64,000 nucleotides of DNA, from assembly GCA_036245805.1 (NCBI GenBank), contig BTRK01000004.1, forward strand, positions 6,572,001-6,636,000, given 5' to 3'. Positions 11,426 to 23,261 of the stretch are shown in pieces; within the stretch, counting starts at the first letter, position 1; the number at the start of each line of letters is the position of its first letter. The position numbers were made by a program, and so were the translations under genes. Below the pieces are notes generated by a model. It did no database searches. It was not told the origin of the DNA and worked only from the letters and a program-made list of their open reading frames with translations. The DNA comes from Pristionchus mayeri (lineage: Eukaryota > Nematoda > Chromadorea > Rhabditida > Neodiplogasteridae).

Positions 11426-13264
11426 CCCATTCTTGCCATGCACTTCGGGATTCACACATTTCACTTGTATTTTCCACTCAGTTGTATTTGGACGTTCAGA
11501 CGAATGAATAATAAAGATCTACTTCAATTGAAGAGAACTGCTATGACATTGGAATGGCAAGAAAGTGAAGGACTAAAGCAGTACTCGCACGATCTCTCTA
11601 ATTATGTATAAGGGTGTTCAGAAGAATGTGCACAATGAGAAAGCAACATTCAATTTCGACAAGTCTACAGGCTTCATTTATACTTTGAAAGTACCTCGCT
11701 AAAATAAGAGGGTCTCGCTGACTCTTCTATTGTCTCGAATGCAAAGAATCAATTTTTATACTTTATTGATTGTCAATTAAAATTTATTGATTGTCAATTA
11801 TACCTAGGAATCAATAATTTATTGCGACTCGTATGTAGAGTGGGGAAAGGAAGAGCTCAGAGAATGTAAATCTGCTTACACGAACGAGAGCATTGGCCAA
11901 AATTGGAATTTTGGAGATACCATCAATGTCGCCGAAACACTTAGTTTGAGCTTTTGTCTGGGCTGAACATCTCATTTACATACTAGAACGGGTGATGTAA
12001 AAATTTCGGAAAACTCTCACAAGTCTTCGGGAAGATCCTCTGAATAAGAAGGAAGAATGCGAACATTTTTTACAGTTCAAGAAAGGAAAGGTGCCATTAA
12101 TAGATGTTGGAGAGATTAGTATTAACTGTTCCTAAATTTTTTCGACTCATTTTTTGTGATACGGCCGCTCAAAGTTCCTTTCCAGTACCCAAGTTTGAGA
12201 GGATTCGACTAGAGATCGTGTTATGTGCCGATATTTACTAATTCAACAACAACCCTTTCGCTGGTTCCATTTTGTCATTACCGGCTTTGGTGGTTTAGAA
12301 TGTCAAGCTTTTTAACATGCTTCTATTCATAAATTAACTGTTTTGTGATCTATTCCTGAGTCGATTTATTAATTCCGGGGAATTCTAAATAGAATTGAAA
12401 GAAATGCTTGTTTTATTTGTTTTTCTTTTCATTGGTCTCTTCCTTTTGTATTGGTTAGAGCATAATAAAAAAAATAGTGAAGCATGCACAATAGAAGCGA
12501 TGTCTGCATTCTCCCATTGTTCAGCGCGTCGTGTCATTCACCACGTTTTATTGGCATATTGCCAGCCATATTCACTGCGAGAGAACATGCAAATTTGAGG
12601 TCTCTCTTTCTCTGCGCTCTCTCACCTCTCGCTCTCCACTCACAGAGAAATAAGAATTCAAATTCAGAAGTCTACCTTCCAGAGCGTAATCTTAAAAATT
12701 TTGGCAGTCCAGTTTGATCCATTATAATAAAGACTAAAAACGCGGGCGTACACAGGGGACTAAAAATTAGACTTATTATGTCCTCTGAATGATAGCTTTC
12801 TGAAGTTGTAGTCTTATTTCCCTGTGAGCAATGTAGATTAGACAGCATGTAACTTATCTACGATCGGAGGCGCAAAGAGACGCCAATAATTGCTAACGCG
12901 TGATAGCTTGCTATATCCTGGTACCGAAAATTGCGTTTCTTCTTTCACTGAGGATGAAATGTCATAGGGGAAGCGTGCCGAATCTTTAAGAAAAAGCTGA
13001 GTGCGTAGTGCACGTGAGGGGGATTATGGGGGTAGAGAGCGCGTCTCAACTGACAGGACGACGGGTCAGACACCTCATTTGTAGCTTCTTTGTGTGGATT
13101 GAATGAGCATCGGACGATGGGCGGGGCAACGATGCTTCTTCTCCCATGTTCATTCTCTACGAAGGAGAGTCCATCCACCTTCCTCCTCCTTCTTCCCCGC
13201 TCCTTCCCCCATGCTGCTGCCAGGTATCTCAGGCGCCGCTACCTCCGCTTTACCCTTTTTTCAG

Positions 13265-16200
13265 ATGGAATGCTTGCCACCCTCGAGATTTTCACCCGCG
13301 AAAATCTGGGTCTATTGGCTGCGGTGCAGAATAATCGATTGTTCAGCGACTCCAAATATTTCGTAGACATGCCCCTCACGGACGATCCAGGTAGAGGAAA
13401 TCTATCCTTACATTATGATGAAATAGGACTGAGAAAGAGAGAAAAGGTCGTTTAGCGGAGTAGAATTGACAGATGCACCCAGAGAATTCAGAGACGGAGA
13501 GATAGAGGAGGGAGGGAGAGGGGGAAGATGAAGAAGATAGAAGGAAAAGCGACAGAGGGAAGTGGAAGTGCAATGGGAGAAGGGGGAAAGATACTTGAGG
13601 ATCCAAAGATCGTTTAGAAGCAGTTGTGGATCGATGGAAGAAACTGAGCGAGAAGGGCGAAATAGATGAGCAAATACTTCGTTTTTTCGTCTCGCAGAAC
13701 TTTGCGGAACCAGGGAGCGAATTGGAAGCCGTCGATCCTCCTGATTATACTGATAAGGTAAGAGACGATTGGGAATAAAACGAACTGAGTGAAATGGCAG
13801 GTCGATTCGTTCGCTGCTTTGCGAAGTCCGTTCCGAGAATGGGCACAACAGATCCACTCCAAGTGGCCGATTCTGACGAGAAGAGTACGTTGCATCTCTC
13901 CTTCACGTGAATTCCGAATGGTTAGGTAAAAGAAGAAGTAAGGGATCGGAGCAATCGATACACGCTCATCCCGCTACCGTACCCATTCGTCGTTCCGGGA
14001 GGACGATTCAGGGAACTGTATTATTGGGATTCCTTCTTCACCATTAAGGTAGGATACGAGTGAATGGATTCAGACGCTCTCTTTCTCTTCAGGGTCTTCT
14101 CGTGTCAAAGATGTATGTGACCACTCGTGGCATGATTCTCAATATGAAGTCGTTAATTGACAGGCGAGAGATACCTTCATTCGCTGAACTGATGAGATAA
14201 CAACATTTTCTCGGAAATGGACACTTTGTCAAAATCTGAACAAAGGAATTGCTAGAAAAGCCTTTGTTCAAATCTTGACAAAGTGACCATTTCTCACAAT
14301 CAATATATTCTGCCAACTCATCGGTGCACCCTTCATTCCCCCTTCATCCTCCCCTCTTCAGATTCGGCTTCATTCCAAATGGGAACAGATTGTATTATCT
14401 CAACCGATCTCAGCCGCCTCTTCTCACTTGGTAATCCCTCTCCTTTGTTCTCTCTCATTCACTCCTCAGTGAACTTTCAAAAGCAAATAATGAACTATCT
14501 AGTACCTTTTTATGTAAATTTCTATCAGATCTATTCATTGTGCGCACTATTTCCACCGGAGCGGTCAATTACTTTAACCAGGAACTAGTTCATTAGTTCC
14601 TTTTGAAAGTCTAATCCTGAGTGAGCTTTCAAAAGCTCTCTACTCTATCGATGTGAGAACTAATGTAATGAGTAGCCAAGGAAGTGATTTTCAGGTACTA
14701 GGTCGGATGAGAACTATGACGTCACGCCGCCTTTGAAGATCAAAGGCGGAATGACGTCATAGTTCTCATCCGACCTGGTGCCGATTTTCATTTTGATCTA
14801 ATATTTGCTCAGGTGCGTGCAAGCTTACTACGAATCCACGGGAGACCTCGAATTCCTTCGTCTTCTTCTGCCCACTCTCGTCAAAGAACTCCACTTCTTC
14901 GACACCCATCGATCGATATTACTCGAAGGATCTACCGTACCCCTCTACCACTTCAAAGTGCTCGCTCAAGGACCTCGACCAGAGAGCTACAGGGAGGATG
15001 TACACACTGCTTCGCATCTTCCAGGTGAAGAGTTTACAAATGCAACACTTGGATAATTTACGGACTCCTATTCCTGACGTACCCTACCCTTTCCCATCTC
15101 TCCTCTCGACTGGCCTACCCTTATCAGGGCTTATCCTATCAGGAAGTCAACGAGGGAAGATGGCACCGAAAAGTAGGTAGAGTGGGAGGAAATGAGGAAG
15201 AAATTAGTTCAATTACCGAAGAAGAGCAGTAAATTCATCCTAATCTTTCGTTTGAGAGGATGATCGATGCCGATTGTACGGCGATTTGGCAGCAGCTGCA
15301 GAGAGCGGGAGGGATTTCTCTTCCCGATGGACTTCCCCTTCAGAGTCATTCCATCTCCATCTAACTCGGTGAGTCCCCCCCCCCCCTTCCCCCCCCCCCC
15401 CCTCTCACCTCCCTCCTCACCCTTCCATTTGAGAACTGAATCATTCCTGCCCGTCGATCTCAACGCCATCATGTGCATGAATCTCCGTCTCATCTCCGAG
15501 ATGTACAAGACACTCGAAGAGCACGAGAATGCCGCCGAGTACGAGAGGAGATCGAAGGAGATGAAGGAGGAAATTCACCGAGTCAGCCCCCCCCCCCCTC
15601 CTCCTCACCTCTCATATTCCATCTCGAGTTCGAAAAGAAACAACAATAACAATAATATTTTCGTGCAACATTTCCCTTCACTAACTTCATTCCCATCACT
15701 CTCCCGTAGTCAGATCTATTTTCAAACTCAAATTCCATCAATCGCAGAGGTTCTGGAGTGAATCGCAAGGGATGTGGTTCGACTACGACTTGAGGAGTGG
15801 GAAGAGATCGCATCGCTTCTACGATTCGCATCTGCTTCCTCTCTATGCAGAGTGCACCCATCAAGGTCCTTTCCGTATACTTCAATCTTCCCATTGGGGT
15901 GTGATCATGAGGCAACGGCATTTAGGCCACAGAGTATAACTCGATAGTGAGTGCTATCACTATGGGAGGGATACCGTCTTCATCAGAGTATATATCAGCG
16001 ATTCGTATTGATTTATGCTTTTGTATTCCGATTTTTCTCCCGAATAGGCAAAATATATTTGAAGGTGAAAGTGATAATTGACTGCTGAAAAAAAGTTCAA
16101 ATGTTCCGGGAAAGTTTACATGGCGAAAGTTTCACCCAAGTGTCCGTATTTTTGGCGCCAGCACCTCATTCGGCGGCTCGCGTGCAGATGCATGCACTCT

Positions 16201-17694
16201 TAAAATTTTAGCTGCCCCTTTAAATTCGTTTTCGAGAAAATTACCCTTGAATGTAGCGTGGTTAAAATTTACATTAAGAAGATACGAGCTAAACAGATCG
16301 ATAGAGCTCGAAAAATGAGCTGGGGTCACTCTGAGGTCAATTTTGGTCTATCTGCCACTGAAACCGAGATAACCGCTCTCAAAGTGGGAGGTGCCTAGAT
16401 ACGACCCGGTGTCATGAAGTCCAAAATGAAATCTACGCAATGAGATTTTGGGGGAGTGTCAGACATCCCTCAGGATACCTAAATACGGTTAGCACTCATT
16501 TTACAATTTCCCCTCCATTCCCTGTTTCAGCTCGATTCTCTCGTGAGAGGCGTGATATTGAAAACGAAAAGAAAACGTTTCAGCCTTCAACGATAAGAGC
16601 ATTGTTATCGGGGTTTTCTTTGTTATCATCCACCGAAAAATGCCGATTGCGGATGTATCACCCTCCTCTCGTATTTGACCTCACTCTGCATGTTCAGGTT
16701 TTGAAGCTGACCGGGTGATTGACTATCTGCGAAGACACGGGTTGCTGAGTGAGCCAGGCGGTATTCCATCATCTACTCAATACTCTGGCGAGCAGTGGGA
16801 CTACCCGAATGCATGGGCGCCCACCATGTGGATGGCCATTCAAGTGGGTTGCACGGCACGATATTTTTCTTCGATATTTGGCCCACCCCCCCCCCCCTTC
16901 CTCCCTTACCCCAACTCATTTCTGGGTATCTCACCCTGATTTTCGGTCACACAGCCCTTTTGCGATGTGGAGGGAATGAGAAATGATGGCGGAATGGGGG
17001 CGGGACAAATATCGAAGAAATGCCGGTTGTTCGATGAGTGGCATTTTATCTAGGCACTAGGTCAGATGAACCATCCGGAAAATAACCAAAAATAGTACCC
17101 TTCCACAGTACGTTCAGAATATTTTTCATTGTCAAAACTACTTCTGAGAAAGTTCTCCGGAAGGGTCTATTTTTGGCGATCGTTATCATCCGACCTAGTG
17201 CCCTTATCTACCGCTGATTGACAGGGACTGCGAAAGAACGGAGCCACGGAACTAAGCAAGAGTCTCGCTGTCAAATGGCTCACTCGAATCATGAATGAAT
17301 GGAACAGAAGTAGAGGGAAGATGCTAGAAAAGGTAACTTCAAAGCACTAATAGTGAAGCGACATAATCCTTGTTTCGTGATTGCGGGTACTGTAGCAAAT
17401 TTGATTCGAGGAAAAAATAGTAGGGAGGGAAGTAAAAATAATCTATAGAGATGTTAACATCAGGAGCTCATCGATCAATCGATCGATATCTAAACTACAA
17501 TACTCTACCGTAATTTGCAGTACGATGCCACATCTTTGTGCGGGCGGGAAAAGGCGAGGGGCGGAGAGTACGAAGTGCAGGAGGGATTCGGATGGACGAA
17601 TGGAGTGGTACTCGACCTGCTCACGACCTTCCCCCAGATAGAGACAACCAATACACACTGCCGCTGCGAACTGTGCAGCCAAGTGATAGAATAG
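13265..17694 (+). CDS. Trehalase (glycoside hydrolase family 37)
   Basis: Hydrolyses trehalose to two glucoses. From the Met at 13270, thirteen exons join in phase to about 540 aa: 13265-13390, 13621-13757, 13801-13884, 13926-14048, 14093-14163, 14362-14430, 14813-15024, 15257-15368, 15434-15581, 15748-15865, 16698-16843, 17225-17332, 17521-17694. Both family signatures are present: [19 protein letters not shown] and [12 protein letters not shown], plus SQPPLLT and [15 protein letters not shown]. The catalytic-acid region reads [13 protein letters not shown], where most family members have GWDFSSRW; the catalytic Asp is kept. The intron after 14163 starts with GC. No signal peptide is visible, and a further 5' exon (the TTTTTTCAG acceptor at 13264 implies one, or trans-splicing) is unresolved. 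C. elegans has several tre genes; the orthologue is not assigned. Confidence 0.93.
14194..14296. repeat. Inverted repeat in a trehalase intron
   Basis: GAAATGGACACTTTGTCAAA and its inverse flank a short loop, giving arms of about 33 bp. It sits inside the GC-AG intron 14164-14361 and would fold in the pre-mRNA. Confidence 0.7.
14464..14625. repeat. Imperfect inverted repeat
   Basis: CTCAGTGAACTTTCAAAAGC is matched in inverse by CTTTTGAAAGTCTAATCCTGAG. The repeat lies in a trehalase intron and is probably a degraded small element. Confidence 0.5.
14694..14782. mobile_element. Family A palindromic MITE, copy 4
   Basis: An 89-bp palindrome with both internal TGACGTCA sites intact and a perfect 8-bp target duplication GATTTTCA on each side. 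It is in a trehalase intron, about 30 bp before the exon at 14813. It is the best-preserved copy in the window. Confidence 0.92.
16854..17029. mobile_element. Family C MITE, copy in a trehalase intron
   Basis: The ends share TTTCTTCGATATTTG in inverse orientation, with C-runs and G-runs just inside. The interior matches the copy at 22130-22290. The flanks GGTTGCAC and GGTTGTTC fit a decayed 8-bp duplication. Confidence 0.7.
17053..17202. mobile_element. Family A-related MITE with a different core
   Basis: It keeps the family A ends (GGCACTAGGTC...CCGACCTAGTGCC) but has a 150-bp body with inverted AAAATAACCAAAAATAG-type sequence instead of the TGACGTCA core. The flanks TTTATCTA and CTTATCTA match at 7 of 8. 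It sits in a trehalase intron, next to the family C element. Confidence 0.8.
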
Positions 17695-18515
17695 TCAAAC
17701 ACTTGCAAAATGTGCCATCACCCACCCTTCCTCATGTGTGTTCCTAGGCTGATAATTGTTCTCCGATAAGTATAATTATATCTCGATGTGAAAGAAAGCA
17801 ACATTGCACGAGTAAAAACATTTAAATTCCGGGAACGTGTTGCATCCTGAACAAATTCACCTATGGCTGAACGGACTCACCCTTGGCACCCCGAAACAAC
17901 GAACTAATTGAGATTGTCCCACCGTAATGTCAGAACAACGCAAAACATCTCAATAATATTTATCATTTGTTTCAAAATAGCACGACAAACAGATTTGGTT
18001 AAAATGGCAAAGTGGCAGTCAATTCCGGGGCTATCTACAGAAAGAGATGGCAGGGGTGGGGCGAGAGATACAATCATCAGGAGAATCAATCAATCGATAA
18101 CTCTCAACTACATTACTCTACAGTACCTTGGAGCGGATGGTCAGCAGGCGGGGGTACGACGCCAGAAGAGTCTTCACCTGCAATTGCACGTTTGGTCGAC
18201 GAAAGCACGACATTTTCGAAATTAGTAGTCGTCCTTCACTTCCCACTATCTCTCACGATGCTATCGGTGTAAAGCAAACGAGGACAGGGAATTCTATCAA
18301 AAAAAGAGTATCAAAACCCCGGGAGGATTTCCACTAGTGCCGCCACAAAACCTGCTGGGTTTACGGAAACATGAACCCAAAAATTGTAAGAAGCATGATT
18401 GGCAGCATCCAAAAACCGAGAGGGTCATGCTTTTAACAGAAATGGTGCTCACGTTTGGTTCAAAGGATGAGAAAGAGGAGACGATTAGCCGAAATTTGAA
18501 ATTCAAATTTTGGAT
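17695..18515. other. Intergenic, trehalase to Pmp3-like gene (convergent)
   Basis: Both neighbouring genes end here, so both 3' UTRs should lie in this stretch. Nothing else is recognised. Reading frames in it have no family likeness. Confidence 0.5.
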
Positions 18516-19894
18516 TCACCCGGATTCAGATGCCCCTCCCCTCACCTTCTCAACGACGGCATGGATCTTCTGCTTGGCCCAGTCGATGAAGGTGCCCGAG
18601 GCGTACGCCTCACGCGCGTCCTCGATCAGCTCGCCCACTGCCGTCATCACAGCAGTCACGTAGCTCCAGAGCTGAAATAGGATATTGATCAATTATCGAT
18701 CTTCCTCGCTCACCTCGTCCTTCTTGGCCACCACGTAGTTCAGCTTGTCCGTTGCGTAGCCGCGCACGCTCTCGTACTTCCCGATGACCTGCAATCGATA
18801 TTCATCCCCCACAGTACCCCTCCAGCAACGTACCCAGGGCGAGTACTCGTCCACCTTGGTCTTGACGATTCCTCCGTGCTCGTTCCACAGTCTCTTTGCC
18901 TGTCTCACTCTCGCTCCCGCCCACTCCTCCACTCCTCCATTGTCGCGCACGTACAGCAGCCTGCAGGGGGTGGATGGCACTAGGTCGGATGAGAACTATG
19001 ACGTCATTCCGCCTTTGATCTATCAAAGGCGGTTTGATTTTTCATCAGACCTAGTGCCTCTGCAGGGAGTAAGTAAGATCTTGCTGTTTCTTAAATCGTT
19101 TGAATCAAACAATCATTCCAAAAGTCATTTGAATCAGAAATTATACACAAGACACATCTTTTGAATTAAATAATTATACAAAAGATGAGTCTTTTGAATA
19201 AGAAATGATGCAAAATGATGATTTCCTTTAATAAAAATGATACAGCTGTTGGCTTTTGTGTACTCCTCACACGGCATTCTATGGCAAATTTCCAGAAAAC
19301 ATTCGCTTCGAGACCAATCGCGAGAGAGCATGCAAATTCGCGAGAGATTGCTCTCTTTCTCTGTGCTTTCTCATCTCTCACCCCCGTGGCAGAGTGTGCA
19401 TACAAGTTGATACATATAGATGGAAGTCGCAACGGGCCATTCACTGACCAGTAAGCATGGACGACAGCCGGCAGATAGCAGATGACGGAGAGGTAGAGAG
19501 CCAGGGAGAGCGCCAGATGACGAGACTCCAGATCCACCTTGCCCTGTCTGACGGCGATCGCCGCGGGCTGCCAAACGACAGATACTCCGATGTACTTGCG
19601 TGGTAAGATGCACACATTACTCTCTCTTGGGAGAGAGATGCATGTGTGTGTGGCAACATGGACAAATAGTTTATCTATCACAGAAACCCAATTCTTGAAC
19701 TGCTCAAACACGGATGCTATTAGTTCCACCCCCTCCCTAATAAGACCCAAAAAACGGAGAGCAGTTTGCACATCACAACTGACCGGGACGATGAAGGTGA
19801 GGAGGGTGGTGGCAGTCTCCTTGTAGGCAGAGAGAGTGAAGGTCGACGATGACGTCGTCGGGGCAGTTGAAGGGGCAGTATCGATGTCGGCCAT
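18516..19894 (-). CDS. Pmp3/UPF0057-like two-helix membrane protein with a long helical tail
   Basis: Five exons join in phase to 195 aa: 19784-19894, 19449-19567, 18834-18960, 18714-18788, 18516-18671. After a Ser/Thr-rich start come two hydrophobic helices, LLTFIVPPAAIAVRQGKVDL and LALYLSVICYLPAVVHAYW. These resemble the Pmp3 pattern (PP-x-x-V/A-x-x...G, then L...GYIPGVIHA), a family of small proteins affecting membrane potential and salt tolerance in yeast and plants. Pmp3 proteins are usually 50-80 aa; here about 110 charged residues follow, rich in Lys, Glu, Trp and Tyr, and look like amphipathic helix (VRQAKRLWNEHGGIVKTKVD). The Met at 19894 follows CCCTGCAG directly, suggesting a trans-splice site. 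The match rests on pattern only; it could be another small membrane family. A GTGAGG near the end could also be a donor to a further exon. Confidence 0.65.
18976..19058. mobile_element. Family A palindromic MITE, copy 5
   Basis: An 83-bp copy with one intact TGACGTCA, inside the intron of the Pmp3-like gene and only about 16 bp from exon 18834-18960 on its acceptor side. Confidence 0.85.
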
Positions 19895-21334
19895 CTGCAG
19901 GGAATACGATAACGATACTGCCATGTTGACAAGAAAGGCACAAGGAAAGCGATTGATTGCGTTTAATGATCAACAAGAGAAAAAAGGAAAACTATATCAA
20001 AGCAAGCGAACTTTGCGAGAGAATTAGAGTATAATTAAAAAAACGGATATGTGCTTTAGCTCACGACTCATATTCGAAGTCGTGAAGTGTTATGTAGGCA
20101 CGAAAGGATGAGGAAATAGGAGGAGGCGTTTCCCTCGTTCTATTTATCTCGCAACACAAGTGGGGTGATGTTCAAAGTTCACAAGGACAATGAGCGAGAA
20201 TGTTGCATACGTGGGCAAAGTGCACGATCCAGATGTGCACGTTGGAAAAGAGAAAAATAGGCGAGGTAAAGGAAGTCAGGGAGATAAATATTTCTACATA
20301 GCAAGAGCAATGCTTAATGACAAGATATCACTATAACCGAAACGTGACTTTGCGGAGGGGCAACAACAAAGGAAGAGCGGTAGATCATTGAGTGACATCG
20401 AGAGAAGGGGATCTGCCGCGTTTGTGAGTGCCATTGCATCCCATTCCCTTATCTGTAGAAAAATGATTCGTTGGCATCACGATTAGTGAGGGAAAACAAC
20501 CCCGAGACGGATGGGTATGCTACGGAAGTGATAGAAAGAAACTGGTTCATGGTGCAGAAGTACCAGGTTCTCTCATGAGGAAAGAGTCTTGCAATCTTGT
20601 ACAACATGTTTGTATATTCACCATGTGTATTTCATCGGAGAACAAAAAGAGAGCAAGGGGCAAAGGGTATCTCCGTCCTCAGTAGGCCTACACAACTATG
20701 ACTCAGTCCTGCTCACACTGGGCACATAATACAACACGTATACGTGACTCTCACATGTCTCCCACATTGAAGATGAATCTGTGAAACGATCTTCCAAACA
20801 GGAGAAATAGAGTAAACGATGAAATCAATGTATTCGAAAACAGAAGCGTACTGGGATGTAACAACAGATAGGCAGAAGGGAGTAAAAGTTGCTGGGCTAT
20901 TACAACGAGCAACCTGGTCAGTTGCGAGATAGAACCTATTCGCGAAAACAGCCACCGCGAAAGCATCAACACGGTCGCTCTAAAAGTGAAAGCAGATCAC
21001 ACATGCAAGGAGTCAAATTTGCATCTTAGGTCTATAGGATCTACCTTACTTCCGAGAGCGAACAGAAAGAATTAGCTACTAAAATGAGTTGAGTGATATT
21101 TAGCTAAATCGAAAGTAGAGATCTAAAAATGCGCGAAAATGCGCATACACTCGTAGGGCCGGGGAATATTCAATTTAGAACCGGGAATTGGTCCAGATAT
21201 AAGTCAGTTCTCGATAGTTTTCCTCAAACTTTTCTTACAAAAATATGAAATGATTTCACTTGTCCTAATCATGTTTTGACAGCTTTGTAATTAGTAAGTC
21301 CTATATACATTATGTTTAATTTTTTCCTTACAGT
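19895..21334. other. Divergent intergenic region, Pmp3-like gene to ADP/ATP carrier
   Basis: Both neighbours are transcribed away from this 1.4-kb stretch, so it should hold both promoters. No gene or TATA box is recognised. A pyrimidine tract ending TTTTTTCCTTACAG lies one base before the carrier start codon. Confidence 0.5.
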
Positions 21335-23261
21335 ATGGGCCACGACGCGCCCCACAGTGGGAGCAAGTTTATCACTGATCTGTGTGTTGGGGGCGCAGCA
21401 GCGGTCGTTTCTAAGACAGCAGTAGCACCGATTGAACGCATCAAGCTTCTCCTACAGGTTCGCAATAATTATATACTTTATTGCTAGGTATTGCTTTTAC
21501 CGATATCGTACCCTAGCCGATGACGCATCATATTTTCAGGTTCAACACACGTATGCTGGTATTTCTTCGAGTCAGCGCTATACTGGAATTGTCGATGCTC
21601 TCGTGAGAGTTCCGAAGGAGCAAGGCATTCTATCGTTCTGGCGTGGAAACGCTACAAATGTTCTGAGATATTTCCCTACACAAGCTCTCAATTTCGCTTT
21701 CAACGATCTATTTCGATCAAGGCTCGTGAGCAAAACCGAAGAGAAGGTGAGGTTTTGTTTTAAAAGTTTATAATTTATCTCTATTACCTTCAGGGCTCAT
21801 TGTCGTATCTGGGACGAAGCATGGTAGCGGGAGGATTGGCTGGATCAACGACCATGTGCTTCGTTTACCCTCTCGATTTCATTCGCACTAGAATATCGGT
21901 AGACGTTGGACGGAACAAGGAGAATCGTGAGTACAAGGTTGGTCTACCTCTGCGCTTTTCCGAATGTAAAATTAACTTTTGTGTTATTGCACTTCGGTAC
22001 GCGCGCTGACAAGTTGCCTTCAAATTTGATTTAAAATGTAGGGAGATGTCATGAAATGTGGGAAAACCATAATTCCAAGTTGGAATGAGTCTTTGAAGGA
22101 ACTTGAATGCGTACACAGGGGTACTTTTCGGCACTTCTTCGGTTTCTGGCCACCCCTCCTCTCTACCTCATCTAACCCACTCAATCCTAGGCATTCCTCC
22201 CTGATTTTCGGCCGCTCAACCCCTCAATGATGGTCGGGAATGGGAAATTGGGGGGGGGGGGGGGGGGTGGTCAGAAACCGAAGAAGTGCCTACTTTTCTT
22301 TTTCTATAGGTCATGAAATTATCCATTTTTAATCGCAGGGAATCGTCGACTGTGCCCGTAAAACAATTGCAACGGACGGCGTTCAAGGATTGTACCGAGG
22401 CTTCTGCATCTCCATACAGACGTACTTCATTTACCGGTCAGTACGCGTCACAATCAGACTGCTCAAGTCTAATTCAAATGCACGTTTGTTGAAAATGATC
22501 TCGTTTGCAGCGCAGTCTACTTCGGTCTCTACGACACCATACGCGGTGTCTATGAGAAGGGGAGTGGATCGGAGAAGCGGAAGCTCAACTTCTTCGCCTC
22601 TTTCCTCTTGGCCGAGGGAGTGACAGTGTGCGCCTCCTACCTCACCTACCCGTGGGATACTGTACGAAGAAGAATGATGATCAAGGTGAGCAAAACAACA
22701 AATAATTTGAAAACATACGTGGGCAGGGAGTGCTCCTGAGTTTTAAAATCCGGTATGGCACCCACTAGTTCAGCTACGAAACATATAGGAATTACGGAAG
22801 CAGGTACCCTAAATTATGATTGGAAGAAGTATGTGCGCTATCCGAAAACAGGAGGGGTATTGCTGCTAGCATGCCCATATTTGTTTGAAAACATTATTTG
22901 AAACATAGCTTCATTCGAAATTATATTTTGGCACTTGAATTTGGAAAGCCTCCTATGCATGGCCAACGATTGTTTTCAGTAGCGTTGCTGCTTTGGCATT
23001 TTTTTGGTGTTGTACTGAATAGGGTTAACTTAACGGAGTAGCGTAGCTCGTTTGGCTATGCTTTGGGCGCTTATTAATATTGATAACATGCCTTTGCAGG
23101 GAGATTTGGTGCAGTCTTCTGCACTCGAAGCCGTGAAGAAGATCATGAAATCGGAGGGATTCCTCGGTCTGTACAAGGGCGCCCTCGCGAACATACTGAG
23201 ATCGACTGGATCGGCCCTCGTGATGGCATTGTATCACGAGTTGCAAGAGTACTTGCACTGA
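21335..23261 (+). CDS. ADP/ATP translocase (mitochondrial carrier family), divergent
   Basis: Inner mitochondrial membrane exchanger of matrix ATP for cytosolic ADP. Six exons join in phase to about 302 aa: 21335-21457, 21540-21746, 21794-21937, 22339-22436, 22511-22685, 23100-23261. Carrier signatures appear in all three repeats: [26 protein letters not shown] and [16 protein letters not shown]-specific stretches include [20 protein letters not shown] and [14 protein letters not shown]. The hallmark RRRMMM reads RRRMMI, and the protein diverges more from animal ANTs than a housekeeping copy would, so this is likely one of several paralogues. A complete family C MITE lies in the third intron. 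Confidence 0.92.
22130..22290. mobile_element. Family C MITE, complete, with 8-bp target duplication
   Basis: Inverted ends GGCACTTCTTCGGTTTCTGG are flanked on both sides by perfect TACTTTTC, an 8-bp duplication typical of hAT-like transposition. A G-run of about 20 bases lies inside. It is in an intron of the ADP/ATP carrier gene. Confidence 0.88.

Larger units (their letters stand above)
11143..13264. other. Intergenic, FAR to trehalase
   Basis: No gene is supported over 2.1 kb. It holds a small terminal-inverted-repeat element (11205-11325), a family C MITE fragment (about 11333-11425), AT-rich sequence to 12400, and near 12540-12640 a GAGAGAACATGCAAATT segment that recurs near 19320-19360. 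A reading frame from 13090 runs into the trehalase frame but is proline/serine-rich and unconvincing as coding. Confidence 0.5.

Noticed and set aside
13090..13264. Upstream in-frame extension of trehalase to a Met at 13090
   Set aside because: The segment is Pro/Ser/Arg-rich without trehalase or signal-peptide features, and a strong TTTTTTCAG acceptor precedes 13265, so a 5' exon or trans-splice is more likely.
19166..19924. Single 252-codon minus-strand frame over the Pmp3-like gene
   Set aside because: It reads through introns; splicing at 19784 and 19567 joins the two Pmp3-type helices and leads in phase to the further exons.
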